From Schlegelella_A sp038231215 (GTDB lineage Bacteria; Pseudomonadota; Gammaproteobacteria; Burkholderiales; Burkholderiaceae_C), in the NCBI GenBank assembly GCA_038231215.1, contig JBBRLS010000010.1, positions 1 to 64,000 on the forward strand: a stretch of 64,000 nucleotides of DNA, given 5' to 3'. The first letter of the stretch is position 1; every line of letters begins with the position of its first letter. Position numbers and translations under genes: made by a program. The notes beneath the pieces are model-generated. The model searched no databases, was not told the DNA's origin, and saw only the letters and a list, made by a program, of their open reading frames with translations. Shown here in pieces: positions 1 through 8,129 of this stretch.

Positions 1-587
1 CCGGCGCCGTCGCCGAACAGGCAGGCGCTGATCAGCACGCCCGGGTCGTTGTCGAGGTACATCGCGGCGCTGCTGACCTCGACGCAGACCGAGAGCACGT
101 GCGCGGCCGCGCCCGAGGCAAGCAGCGAGCGGCCGAGCTGCAGGTTGGGCAGCGCCGCAGCGCAGCCCTGGCCGACGAGGTCGTAGGCCTGCACGTCGGC
201 ACGCAGGCCGAGCCGCTCGACGACATAGCCCGAGAGCCCGGGGCAAAGGTAGCCCGTGCAGGTGCTGACGACGACGGCATCGATGTCGGCGGCCGCCAGC
301 CGCGCGGATTCGAGGGCACGCGCAGCGGCCTCGCTTGCCAACGCCGGCGCGTTGGCAAGAAAGCGGCGATCGAGCGTGTCGGGGTCGATCGTGAAGACCT
401 CGTCGAGCGAACCGAGCGCCAAGCGACGCGCCTCGATGCCGTTGTCGCGCTGCAGGACGGTGCGGGCGATCAGATGCGAGCGCGTGTCGAGCCTCGCGAA
501 CCAGTCGGAGCGCTGAAAGGCGGCCAGGCATTCGGCCTTGGTGAAGCGCGAGGGAGGCGTGGCGGTGCCGAGGCCGCGGAGGAACAT
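1..587 (-). CDS. Type III polyketide synthase (chalcone synthase-like), C-terminus beyond the window
   Basis: I translated the minus strand from the ATG at 587-585; the frame stays open to base 1, giving about 195 N-terminal residues beginning MFLRGLGTATPPSRFTKAE. It contains VVVSTCTGYLCPGLSGY and then DLVGQGCAAALPNL, where the Cys in the GCxxALPNL context matches the nucleophile of thiolase-fold type III polyketide synthases. The later stretch EVSSAAMYLDNDP and the FGDGAG at the edge also fit the family. These enzymes extend a CoA starter with malonyl-CoA and cyclise the product (alkylresorcinols, pyrones, phloroglucinols). The His and Asn of the triad lie outside the window, so product class cannot be inferred. 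A related thiolase-fold enzyme such as KAS III is less likely given the CTGYLCPG motif. Confidence 0.85.
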   Translation of the reverse strand, partial: MFLRGLGTATPPSRFTKAECLAAFQRSDWFARLDTRSHLIARTVLQRDNGIEARRLALGSLDEVFTIDPDTLDRRFLANAPALASEAAARALESARLAAADIDAVVVSTCTGYLCPGLSGYVVERLGLRADVQAYDLVGQGCAAALPNLQLGRSLLASGAAAHVLSVCVEVSSAAMYLDNDPGVLISACLFGDGA

Positions 588-704
588 TCGATTCTGAGTT
601 CGGGTCGGGAGAGTTCGGAGTATGCGGGAAGGCTCGGGACCACCCGACCGCAGCGCGCTCGTACGCCCGAAGCGTATCCGCACACAGTGCAGGTACCGCT
701 CGGC

Positions 705-839
705 TCAATCGTCGATCGAGATCGACTGCGCGACCAGAACCCCCGTTGGCGTCGAACTTGCCTTCGATCTCGACGCTATGGCCGGCCATCGAGGCCGGGG
801 TCGTGCCATTGAAGAAGGTGCTCGTCGTCCAGCGGACCG
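705..839 (-). pseudogene. Fragment of a DUF5666-type protein, frameshifted
   Basis: On the minus strand one frame reads TTSTFFNGTTPASMAGHSVE followed by IEGKFDAN, and the next frame continues GVLVAQSISIDD and stops at 705-707. Joined, they resemble the end of a DUF5666 repeat, where a short beta-rich module ends in VEVEG...GVLVA...I. The break lies in a run of five C (740-744), where one base fewer would restore the frame. Nothing recognisable of the 5' part remains upstream of about 840, so this is the tail of a lost gene, or possibly a sequencing error at the homopolymer plus a deletion. The stretch 588-704 next to it shows no feature. Confidence 0.45.
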
Positions 840-842
840 GGA

Positions 843-948
843 TGGGCCGATCGCGTGGCGACGCTGCTGCAACGGCTCGGCGTGCGCCACGGCCTGGTCA
901 ACCTCGGTGGCGACATCCGCGTCGTCGGACCGCGCCCCGGCCGGATCA
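843..948 (+). pseudogene. Internal fragment of an ApbE-type FAD:protein FMN transferase
   Basis: The plus strand reads WADRVATLLQRLGVRHGLVN then LGGDIRVVGPRPG. This matches the conserved internal block of ApbE flavin transferases (a helix followed by the VNLGGDI strand). Homology stops abruptly at about 948, and there is no upstream or downstream remainder in any frame. It is therefore an isolated gene scrap of about 35 codons lying between two minus-strand fragments. The open frame continues for hundreds of codons only because the DNA is GC-rich; the downstream part overlaps ttuC in the wrong frame and is not real. Confidence 0.5.
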
Positions 949-951
949 CAC

Positions 952-1197
952 TCACATCCGACCGCGTGCCTTCGGTGCCGGGCCGATCCTGCGCGCGACC
1001 CTCGTTCCCTCCACGCCGACGACGCGGCCGACCGCGAAACAGTGCGGCTCGCACCAGATCGAGGAAGCCTTCTCCAGGACGAGGTCGGTGGTCCGGATCA
1101 TTCCTTCGGTCAGTTGGGCAAAGCCTTGCGGCGGATTCAGTTCGTTGGCAACGGTCATGGAGAGTTCGAGTGAGGTTGGAGCCTGATTGTCCGACAC
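952..1197 (-). CDS. Small hypothetical protein or gene fragment
   Basis: A GTG-initiated frame of 81 codons begins MSDNQAPTSLELSMTVANEL and continues with a protein-like composition (FAQLTEGMIRTTDLVLEKAS, then CEPHCFAVGRVVGV). I do not recognise the family. The last 20 residues are Arg/Ala/Gly-rich and look like read-through into unrelated sequence, which suggests a truncated gene whose real 3' end is gone. It sits between the apbE scrap and the ttuC promoter region. It could be a genuine short protein, but its place in a stretch of debris argues for a remnant. Confidence 0.35.
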   Translation of the reverse strand: MSDNQAPTSLELSMTVANELNPPQGFAQLTEGMIRTTDLVLEKASSIWCEPHCFAVGRVVGVEGTRVARRIGPAPKARGRM

Positions 1198-1257
1198 ATC
1201 GAGGAAGGCCCGCCGCCCGCGCCTTCGCCGTCACCTGTGTGTTGGTAGAGTGCCCCG

Positions 1258-2343
1258 ATGACGAACTATCGGATCGCCCTCATTCCCGGCGATGGCATCG
1301 GCAAGGAAGTGATTCCGGCGGGCCGCGAAGTCCTCGAAACGCTCGCCGCCATCGAAGGCTCGCCATCGTTCGCGTTCAGCGCCTTCGACTGGGGCGGCGA
1401 CCACTACCGTGCGCATGGCGCGATGATGCCGGCCGACGGCCTCGACCTCATTCGACATCACGACGCCATCCTGTTCGGCTCGGCCGGCGACCCGGCGATT
1501 CCCGACCACGTCACGCTGTGGGGGCTGCGGCTGAAGATCTGCCAGGGCTTCGACCAGTACGCCAACGTGCGGCCCACGCGCATCCTGCCCGGCCTCGAAA
1601 GCCCGTTGCGAAATTGCCGCCGCGAAGACCTCGACTGGGTGATCGTGCGCGAGAACTCCGAGGGCGAGTACTCGGGCGTCGGAGGCCGTGTCCACCAGGG
1701 GCAGCCGATCGAGGCGGCCATGGACGTCTCGCTCATGACGCGTGCCGGCGTCGAACGCATCCTGCGCTTCGCCTTCCGTCTGGCGCAATCGCGGCCGAGG
1801 AAGCTGCTCACGGTCGTCACCAAGTCGAATGCACAGCGCCACGCGATGGTGATGTGGGACGAGATCGCGGCGAGCGTCGCAGGCGAGTTTTCCGACGTGC
1901 GCTGGGACAAGGAGCTGGTCGACGCGGCGACCGCTCGCATGGTCAACCGCCCGGCTTCGCTCGACACGCTGGTCGCCACCAATCTGCACGCCGACATCCT
2001 GAGCGACCTGGCCGCCGCCCTGGCTGGCAGCCTCGGCGTGGCGCCCACCGCCAACCTCGACCCGGAGCGCCGCTACCCGTCGATGTTCGAGCCGATCCAC
2101 GGCTCGGCCTTCGACATCATGGGCCAGGGCATCGCCAACCCGATCGGCACGTTCTGGTCGCTGGTGATGCTGCTCGAGCACCTGCGCGAGCCGGTCGCCG
2201 CGCGTCGCGTGATGCGCGCCGTCGAGCGGGTCACCGCCGACTCGCGGCTGCACACGCGCGACCTCGGCGGCAGCGCCACGACCGCGCAGGTCACGAAGGC
2301 GGTGTGCGCCTTTCTCGTCGAAAAAGAAGGAGTCAAGCAATGA
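1258..2343 (+). CDS. ttuC: Tartrate dehydrogenase/D-malate dehydrogenase family (TtuC/DmlA)
   Basis: The 361-residue protein belongs to the isocitrate/isopropylmalate dehydrogenase superfamily. It opens with YRIALIPGDGIGKEVIPAG (nucleotide-binding start), has VRENSEGEYSGVGG (substrate loop), the catalytic-site Lys in VVTKSNAQRH, and the metal-binding block ATNLHADILSDLAAALAGSL. The sequence GRVHQG with DVSLMTR is closer to tartrate/D-malate dehydrogenases than to LeuB. The enzyme oxidises and decarboxylates tartrate or D-malate using NAD with Mn2+. The SDR gene 49 bases downstream on the same strand probably shares its transcript. Exact substrate cannot be told from sequence alone. Confidence 0.85.
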   Translation: MTNYRIALIPGDGIGKEVIPAGREVLETLAAIEGSPSFAFSAFDWGGDHYRAHGAMMPADGLDLIRHHDAILFGSAGDPAIPDHVTLWGLRLKICQGFDQYANVRPTRILPGLESPLRNCRREDLDWVIVRENSEGEYSGVGGRVHQGQPIEAAMDVSLMTRAGVERILRFAFRLAQSRPRKLLTVVTKSNAQRHAMVMWDEIAASVAGEFSDVRWDKELVDAATARMVNRPASLDTLVATNLHADILSDLAAALAGSLGVAPTANLDPERRYPSMFEPIHGSAFDIMGQGIANPIGTFWSLVMLLEHLREPVAARRVMRAVERVTADSRLHTRDLGGSATTAQVTKAVCAFLVEKEGVKQ

Positions 2344-2392
2344 CCCGATTCGCGCTCGGGCGCCGCACCGATCACCCTTGCCGGGACAGGAC

Positions 2393-3184
2393 ATGAACAA
2401 ACGCAAGGTCGCCATCGTCACCGGCTCGGGCACCGGCGTCGGCGCGGCCACCGCGCTCGCCCTCGCCGGTCGCGGCTACGACGTCCTCATCAACTACTCG
2501 AAGAGCGAGACCGAGGCGAAGGCGTCAGCGTCGGCCTGCGCAGCCGCCGGTGCCGACACGCTGCTCGTGCGCGGCAGCGTCGCCGACGACGCCGACTGCC
2601 GCGCCATGGCCGAGGCCGCGGTCGCGCGCTGGAGACGGATCGACGCGCTCGTCAACAACGCCGGCGTCACGACCTTCGCCGGCCCGGCCAACTGGGACGC
2701 GATCGACGCCGAGGCCTTCCAGCGCGTGATCGGCGTCAATGCGCTCGGCGCCTTCCAGATGATCCGCGCCTGCGCCGCGCACCTGAAGACGGCGAACGGC
2801 TGCATCGTCAACGTCTCGTCGATCGCCGGTGCGCTCGGCATCGGCTCGTCGGTGGCCTACATCGCCTCGAAGGGTGCGATGAACGCCATGACGCTCTACT
2901 TCGCGCGGGCGATGGCACCGGAGGTTCGCGTCAATGCCGTCTGCCCGGGACTCGTCACGACGCGCTGGTTCGTCGACGGCGTGGGCGCCGAAGGCTACGA
3001 GAAGATAAAGGCCGGCTACGAAAGCAACGCGCCGCTCGGCCGCGCCAGCAGCGCCGAAGACGTGGCCGATGCCGTGCTGTGGCTGGTGGACGGCGCGCGC
3101 ACCGTCACCGGCGAATTGCTGCTCCTCGACGGCGGCCTGCACCTCGGCTCGGCCCAGGTTGCCCGCATCGCCGCGGCGAAGTAG
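2393..3184 (+). CDS. SDR family NAD(P)-dependent oxidoreductase
   Basis: A classical short-chain dehydrogenase of 263 residues when started at ATG 2393, which has the purine-rich GGGACAGG just upstream; a TTG five codons earlier is possible. It shows the cofactor motif VTGSGTGVGAA, the structural NNAG, and catalytic Ser, Tyr and Lys in NVSSIAG and YIASKGAM, then NAVCPGLV and the C-terminal ELLLLDGGLHLG. An Asn-Tyr-Ser after beta-2 does not clearly assign NAD or NADP. It probably acts with the upstream ttuC product on a hydroxy acid or keto acid, but the substrate is unknown. Confidence 0.85.
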   Translation: MNKRKVAIVTGSGTGVGAATALALAGRGYDVLINYSKSETEAKASASACAAAGADTLLVRGSVADDADCRAMAEAAVARWRRIDALVNNAGVTTFAGPANWDAIDAEAFQRVIGVNALGAFQMIRACAAHLKTANGCIVNVSSIAGALGIGSSVAYIASKGAMNAMTLYFARAMAPEVRVNAVCPGLVTTRWFVDGVGAEGYEKIKAGYESNAPLGRASSAEDVADAVLWLVDGARTVTGELLLLDGGLHLGSAQVARIAAAK

Positions 3185-3325
3185 GCCCCGACCGGCCCCC
3201 TGGCTCCCGACCCGGCCTGCGCCATCTGTATGTCAACCGTCGTCGATCTTTGAGCCGCGCGTCGTGACCCGCCGCTGAAGATCGCCCCGGGACGCCGAAT
3301 TCCCGGCGCCATACAGGGAGCGATC

Positions 3326-4003
3326 ATGCGAAAGCGTTCTTCATGGCTGTTATCGGCGGCCGCGGCGGTGCTGCTGTCGGCTTGCGGCGGAGGCGGCGGC
3401 GACGGCGCACCGGCCAGCACGTATGCGGTCAACGCAGCGCTCGGCCGCCTTCTCGTCACCGGCGGCTCGTGGACCATGACCGGTACGGCGAACGGACAGA
3501 CCTTCACCCTCGCGGTCGCCTTCGCGCCGGCGCCCGCGGGGCCCTTCCCCGTGAATGGCGCGATGTCGGCGCAGAGCCTGCAGACGATCACGCTCGTCTC
3601 GGGAGGCGTGTCGAGCAGCGGCGTCGAGACGATCTATTTCGACGCCACGAGCCGCATCTTCTTCGGCTTGCAGGCGGACGGCACATGCTCCGTCGCCACC
3701 GCGAACACGTCGCTGCCCACCAGCGCTGCGCTCGGTGCGAGCGGAGCCATCTTCAGCGAGTCGGACCTCGACGGCTGCCTCGGCACGTCGCTGGCGGTCG
3801 GCAGCACGGCCAACACCTGGTCGCTCGTGTCGGACAGCGGCATAGCCCTGCTGTGCTGGGACCTGGCGGCCAAGGACGCGCTCGGAACGCCGAACGGCGC
3901 GGAGTCGCTCTGCGTCGAGATCGCCGCCAATGGTACGCTGGGTGCCAAGGCCCGCTTCTCGTTGACCGCCTTGGGCATTACGATCACTGCGCGAAACTTC
4001 TGA
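3326..4003 (+). CDS. Predicted lipoprotein of unknown function
   Basis: Start ATG 3326 is preceded by AGGGAGCG. The 225-residue product has a lipoprotein signal peptide, MRKRSSWLLSAAAAVLLSAC, with cleavage before the Cys, followed by a Gly-rich tether. The mature part is rich in Ser, Thr and Ala with beta-strand-like stretches (GGSWTMTGTANGQTFTLAVA) and two or three Cys that could form disulfides. I do not recognise a domain. It shares the Cys-Gly-Gly-Gly lipobox style of the large lipoproteins at 31.2-40.1 kb but no other clear similarity. It would be anchored in the outer or inner membrane. The gene is convergent with purL. Confidence 0.75.
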   Translation: MRKRSSWLLSAAAAVLLSACGGGGGDGAPASTYAVNAALGRLLVTGGSWTMTGTANGQTFTLAVAFAPAPAGPFPVNGAMSAQSLQTITLVSGGVSSSGVETIYFDATSRIFFGLQADGTCSVATANTSLPTSAALGASGAIFSESDLDGCLGTSLAVGSTANTWSLVSDSGIALLCWDLAAKDALGTPNGAESLCVEIAANGTLGAKARFSLTALGITITARNF

Positions 4004-4005
4004 AT

Positions 4006-4032
4006 CGGCCGGCGCCCCGGGCGCCTCGGCCG
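4006..4032. terminator. GC-rich hairpin between convergent genes
   Basis: The gap between the lipoprotein gene and purL holds a strong hairpin: GGCGCC-CCG-GGCGCC flanked by CGGCC and GGCCG arms with one bulged T. There is no T run on either side, so it is not a canonical intrinsic terminator, but its place between two converging stop codons suggests it blocks read-through in both directions. Confidence 0.4.
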
Positions 4033-4047
4033 CGGTGAGCAGGACTC

Positions 4048-7000
4048 CTAGCCGAGTGCGTTGCGAGCGCTCTCGAACATGCGCATCCAGGGACTCTGCT
4101 CGCGGAGGTCGCCCGAGGTCCAGCTCATCTGCACGTTGCGGAAGACGCGCTCCGGGTGCGGCATCAGCGCCGTGTAGCGACCGTCGGCGGTGGTCACCGC
4201 CGTGAGTCCGCCGGGGCTGCCGTTCGGGTTGGCCGGATAGGCCTCGGTCGGCTTGCCGTGATGGTCGACGAAGCGCATCGCCCCGTGCACCTTGCCGGCG
4301 TCGCCGCGCTGCGAGAAGTCGGCGAAGCCTTCGCCGTGCGCCACCGCGATCGGGATGCGGCTGCCGGCCAGGCCGGCGAAGAAGATAGATGGCGACGGCA
4401 GCACCTCGACGAGACTGAGGCGCGCCTCGAACTGCTCGCTCTTGTTGCGCGTGAAGCGCGGCCAGGCTTCGGCGCCGGGGATCATGTCGGCCAGCGCTGC
4501 GAGCATCTGGCAGCCGTTGCAGACGCCGAGCACGAAGACGTCGCGCCGTGCAAAGAAGGCGGCGAGCTGGTCGACAAGCATCGGGTTGAAGAGGATCGAG
4601 CGCGCCCAGCCCTCGCCCGCGCCAAGCGTGTCGCCGTAACTGAAGCCGCCGCAGGCGACGAAGCCCTGGAACTGCGCCAGCTTGGCGCGGCCGGACTGCA
4701 GGTCGGTCATGTGCACGTCGTAGGTGTCGAAGCCGGCCTGGTCCATCGCGTAGCTGAGCTCGACGTGGCTGTTTACGCCTTGTTCGCGCAGCACAGCGAC
4801 CTTGGGACGCGTGCCGACGAGCGCGGGCGTGCTCGCCCTCACCCCAACCCTCTCCCGCTCGCGGGAGAGGGAGGTGTCGGTGACGACGTGCACGTGCAGG
4901 CCGGGGTCGTCTTCGCGACCCGCGGCTTCGTGCTCGGCGTCGGCGCAGGCCGGGTTGTCGCGCAGCCGCGCGATGCGCCAGCTCACCTCGTCCCAGGCCT
5001 GGTGCAGATCGCGCAGCGGGGCGCTTAACACGGACCTGGCGTCGCGCCAGACTTCGACGATGCCGCGCGCATTCGTCTTGCCGATGGCATGGCTGTAGCG
5101 GCCGAGGCCGCAAGCGCGCAGGGTCTGCAACGCCTCGTCGCGGCGTGCCGTCGGCACCTGCACGACGGCGCCGAGCTCTTCGTTGAAGAGTGCGCGCAAG
5201 GTCAACTCTTCGCGACGCGCGCTCACCTGCGTGGCCCAGTTCTTCGAGTCGCCGTATTCGGCGCGGCTGTCGGCGATCCCGTCGCCTTCGGTGACCAGCA
5301 TGTCGACGTTCAGGCTCACGCCGAGATGGCCGGCGAAGGCCATCTCGCAGGCCGTCGCCCAGAGGCCGCCGTCGCTGCGGTCGTGGTACGCGAGCACGAG
5401 GCCGGCTTCACGAAGGCGCGTGATGCCATCGACCAGCGACTTCAGCAGCGCGGGATCGTCGAGGTCGGGCACGACGTTGCCGAACTGGCCGAGCACCTGC
5501 GCGAGCATCGAGCCGCCCATGCGCATGCGGCCCTGGCCGAGGTCGACCAGGATCAGCGTCGTGTCGCCGGGTTGAAGCTGCGGCGACGACGGCGAGCGCA
5601 CGTCGGCCAAGGTCGCGAAGGCGCTGACGACAAGGCTCACTGGCGCCGTGACCTGTTTCGCCTCGCCGGCATCGTCATTCCAGCGTGTGCGCATCGAGAG
5701 GCTGTCCTTGCCGACCGGCACGCTGATGCCGAGCGCCGGGCAGAGATCCATGGCGACGGCACGCACGGTGTCGTAGAGCGCGGCGTCGTCGCCGGGCGCG
5801 TTCGGGTCGTCGCTGCAGGCGGCCATCCAGTTGCAGCTCAGTTTGACGCGGTCGAGCTCGATCGGCGCGGCGAGCAGGTTGGTGATCGCCTCGCCGACGG
5901 CCATGCGGCCGGAGGCCGGCGCGTCGAGCGCAGCAAGTGGCGTGCGCTCGCCCATCGCCATCGCCTCGCCGCGAAAGCCGGCGTAGTCGGCGAGCGTGAC
6001 GGCGCAGTCGGCGACCGGCACCTGCCACGGTCCGACCATCGGGTCGCGGCTGCTCAGGCCGCCGACGGTGCGGTCGCCGATCGAGATCAGGAAGCGCTTG
6101 CTGGCGACCGTGGGGTGGCGCAGGACGTCGAAGGCGACGGTCTTCAGCTCGACGCCGTCGAGGTCGAGGGCGGGCAGATCGACGGCGCGCCGACGCACGT
6201 CGCGATGCATCTTCGGCGGCTTGCCGAGCAGCACCTGCATCGGCATGTCGATGTCGCGTGCTCCCTGGTCGTCAAGGACGAGCTGGCGCGCCTCGGTGGC
6301 GACACCGACCACCGCGAACGGACAGCGCTCCCGCTCGCACAGGGCGCCAAAGAGCGGCAGCGCGGCTGTGTCGAGGGCGATCGCGTAGCGCTCCTGACTC
6401 TCGTTGCACCAGACCTCCTTGGGTGCGAGGCCGCTCTCTTCGACGGGAATGGCGTTGCGCTCGAACACGCCGCCACGATGCGCGCCATCGACCAATTCGG
6501 GGAACGCATTCGAAAGACCACCGGCACCGACATCGTGGATGGCCAGGATAGGGTTCGCGTCGCCGAGCGCCTGGCAATGGTTGATCACCTCCTGGGCACG
6601 GCGCTGGATCTCCGGGTTGCCGCGCTGCACCGAATCGAAGTCGAGCTCGGCCGCGTTGGCGCCTGCGGCCATCGAGCTCGCCGCGCCGCCGCCCATGCCG
6701 ATGCGCATGCCCGGGCCGCCGAGCTGCACGAGCAGCGTGCCGGCCGGGAACTCGATCTTGTGCGTCTGTGTCGCCGCGATCGAGCCCAGCCCGCCGGCAA
6801 TCATGATCGGCTTGTGATAGCCGCGACGCTGACCGCCGACGGTCTGCTCGTAGACGCGGAAGTAGCCGTTCAGGTTGGGGCGACCGAACTCGTTGTTGAA
6901 GGCGGCGCCGCCGAGCGGGCCGTCGATCATGATCTGCAGCGCGCTGGCGATGTGATCCGGCTTTCCGTAGGGGTCGCGCTCCCACGGCTCGTCGGTGCCT

Positions 7001-8064
7001 GGAAGGTGCAGGTTGGAGACGCTGAAGCCGGTCAGGCCGGCCTTCGGCTTCGAGCCGCGGCCGGTCGCGCCTTCGTCGCGGATCTCGCCGCCGGCGCCGG
7101 TCGAGGCGCCAGGGAAAGGCGAGATCGCGGTCGGGTGGTTGTGCGTCTCCACCTTCATCAGCACGTGCACCGGCTCACGGCTGGCGCGGTACGGCGCCGC
7201 CGTGTCCGCGGCCTCTGGCCGCCAGCGCTCGATCTCGCCGCCTTCCATAACCGACGCGTTGTCGCTGTAGGCGACGACGGTGTGCTGCGGCGCCAGTGCA
7301 TGCGTGTGGCGGATCATCGCGAACATCGAGCGAGGCTGCGCCTCGCCGTCGATCGTGAAGTCGGCGTTGAAGATCTTGTGCCGGCAGTGCTCGCTGTTGG
7401 CCTGCGCGAACATCATCAGCTCGACGTCGGTCGGTGCGCGGCCCAGATCGTTGAAGGCGCGATGCAGGTAGGCGAGCTCGTCGTCGGAGAGCGCGAGGCC
7501 GAACTCGCGATTGGCGCGCGCGAGCCCTGCGCCGTGGTCGTGAATCTCGACGGTGGCCATCGGCTCGGCGCTCTTTTCGTCGAAGAGATGGGCGATCGCC
7601 GCACGGTCGTCGAGCACGCTCTCGGTCATGCGGTCGTGCAGCAGCCCGGCGACCGCTCCGTGCTCGGTCGGGGCGAGTGACTTGCCGCCGCCGAGCAGGC
7701 CGCGCTTCAGCGTGAGCTGGTATTCGGTGACGCGCTCGACGCGATGCACCGGGAGGCTGCAATTGCGCGCGATGTCGGTCGCCTTCGACGCCCAGGGAGA
7801 GATCGTACCCAGGCGCGGCGCGACGATCAGCGATGCGTCGGCGTCGCGCGGCACGAAGGGGTCGCCGTAGCGAAGCAGCGCCGCGGCACGCGAGCGGTCG
7901 GCCTCGTTCAGCGGCGCGTCGGCCCAGACGACGTGCAGAAAGCGCGCCCGAACCGCGTCGACGAGGGGCGCGACGGCGCGCAGCTTCTCGAGCAGCGCCC
8001 TGGCGCGGAATCCGGAGAGCGCGTTGCCGCCCTCGAAGTGAGTCAGATGCTTGCCGATGGCCAT
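4048..8064 (-). CDS. purL: Phosphoribosylformylglycinamidine synthase
   Basis: The 1338-residue single-chain PurL makes FGAM from FGAR, glutamine and ATP in purine synthesis. An N-terminal PurS-like region is followed by two tandem AIRS-like halves (MMFAQANSEHCRHKIF, VKVETHNHPTAISPFPGAST, LGGPGMRIGMGGGAASSM, PVGKDSLSM). The C-terminal glutaminase carries VLGVCNGCQM (nucleophile Cys near residue 1182), VAHGEGF and MPHPERVF. Length is about 40 residues over the usual; part of this is an in-frame palindromic repeat at 4837-4871 in the linker before the glutaminase (about residues 1065-1076). It is divergent from map across a 65-base gap, which probably holds promoters for both. Confidence 0.98.
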   Translation of the reverse strand: MAIGKHLTHFEGGNALSGFRARALLEKLRAVAPLVDAVRARFLHVVWADAPLNEADRSRAAALLRYGDPFVPRDADASLIVAPRLGTISPWASKATDIARNCSLPVHRVERVTEYQLTLKRGLLGGGKSLAPTEHGAVAGLLHDRMTESVLDDRAAIAHLFDEKSAEPMATVEIHDHGAGLARANREFGLALSDDELAYLHRAFNDLGRAPTDVELMMFAQANSEHCRHKIFNADFTIDGEAQPRSMFAMIRHTHALAPQHTVVAYSDNASVMEGGEIERWRPEAADTAAPYRASREPVHVLMKVETHNHPTAISPFPGASTGAGGEIRDEGATGRGSKPKAGLTGFSVSNLHLPGTDEPWERDPYGKPDHIASALQIMIDGPLGGAAFNNEFGRPNLNGYFRVYEQTVGGQRRGYHKPIMIAGGLGSIAATQTHKIEFPAGTLLVQLGGPGMRIGMGGGAASSMAAGANAAELDFDSVQRGNPEIQRRAQEVINHCQALGDANPILAIHDVGAGGLSNAFPELVDGAHRGGVFERNAIPVEESGLAPKEVWCNESQERYAIALDTAALPLFGALCERERCPFAVVGVATEARQLVLDDQGARDIDMPMQVLLGKPPKMHRDVRRRAVDLPALDLDGVELKTVAFDVLRHPTVASKRFLISIGDRTVGGLSSRDPMVGPWQVPVADCAVTLADYAGFRGEAMAMGERTPLAALDAPASGRMAVGEAITNLLAAPIELDRVKLSCNWMAACSDDPNAPGDDAALYDTVRAVAMDLCPALGISVPVGKDSLSMRTRWNDDAGEAKQVTAPVSLVVSAFATLADVRSPSSPQLQPGDTTLILVDLGQGRMRMGGSMLAQVLGQFGNVVPDLDDPALLKSLVDGITRLREAGLVLAYHDRSDGGLWATACEMAFAGHLGVSLNVDMLVTEGDGIADSRAEYGDSKNWATQVSARREELTLRALFNEELGAVVQVPTARRDEALQTLRACGLGRYSHAIGKTNARGIVEVWRDARSVLSAPLRDLHQAWDEVSWRIARLRDNPACADAEHEAAGREDDPGLHVHVVTDTSLSRERERVGVRASTPALVGTRPKVAVLREQGVNSHVELSYAMDQAGFDTYDVHMTDLQSGRAKLAQFQGFVACGGFSYGDTLGAGEGWARSILFNPMLVDQLAAFFARRDVFVLGVCNGCQMLAALADMIPGAEAWPRFTRNKSEQFEARLSLVEVLPSPSIFFAGLAGSRIPIAVAHGEGFADFSQRGDAGKVHGAMRFVDHHGKPTEAYPANPNGSPGGLTAVTTADGRYTALMPHPERVFRNVQMSWTSGDLREQSPWMRMFESARNALG
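4837..4871. repeat. Palindromic repeat, copy 1, inside purL
   Basis: A tail CCTCACCCCAA leads into a perfect 11-bp inverted repeat, CCCTCTCCCGC then GCGGGAGAGGG, with a two-base loop. It lies wholly inside purL and is read in frame on the minus strand as SLSRERERVGVRA, in the linker between the synthase part and the glutaminase domain. The same element occurs six times in lpdA and aceF. Confidence 0.85.
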
Positions 8065-8129
8065 CGCGCGGGGCGGGAAACCCCCGTGAAAACCCGCGAT
8101 TCTATGTCCCCGATGCGATAATTCAGCCC

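Noticed and set aside
5089..7680. Long open frame (863 codons) on the plus strand opposite purL
   Set aside because: It is the complement of an intact, recognisable PurL. It has no known motifs and a low-complexity Arg/Ala/Gly/His composition, as expected for the antisense of GC-rich coding DNA.
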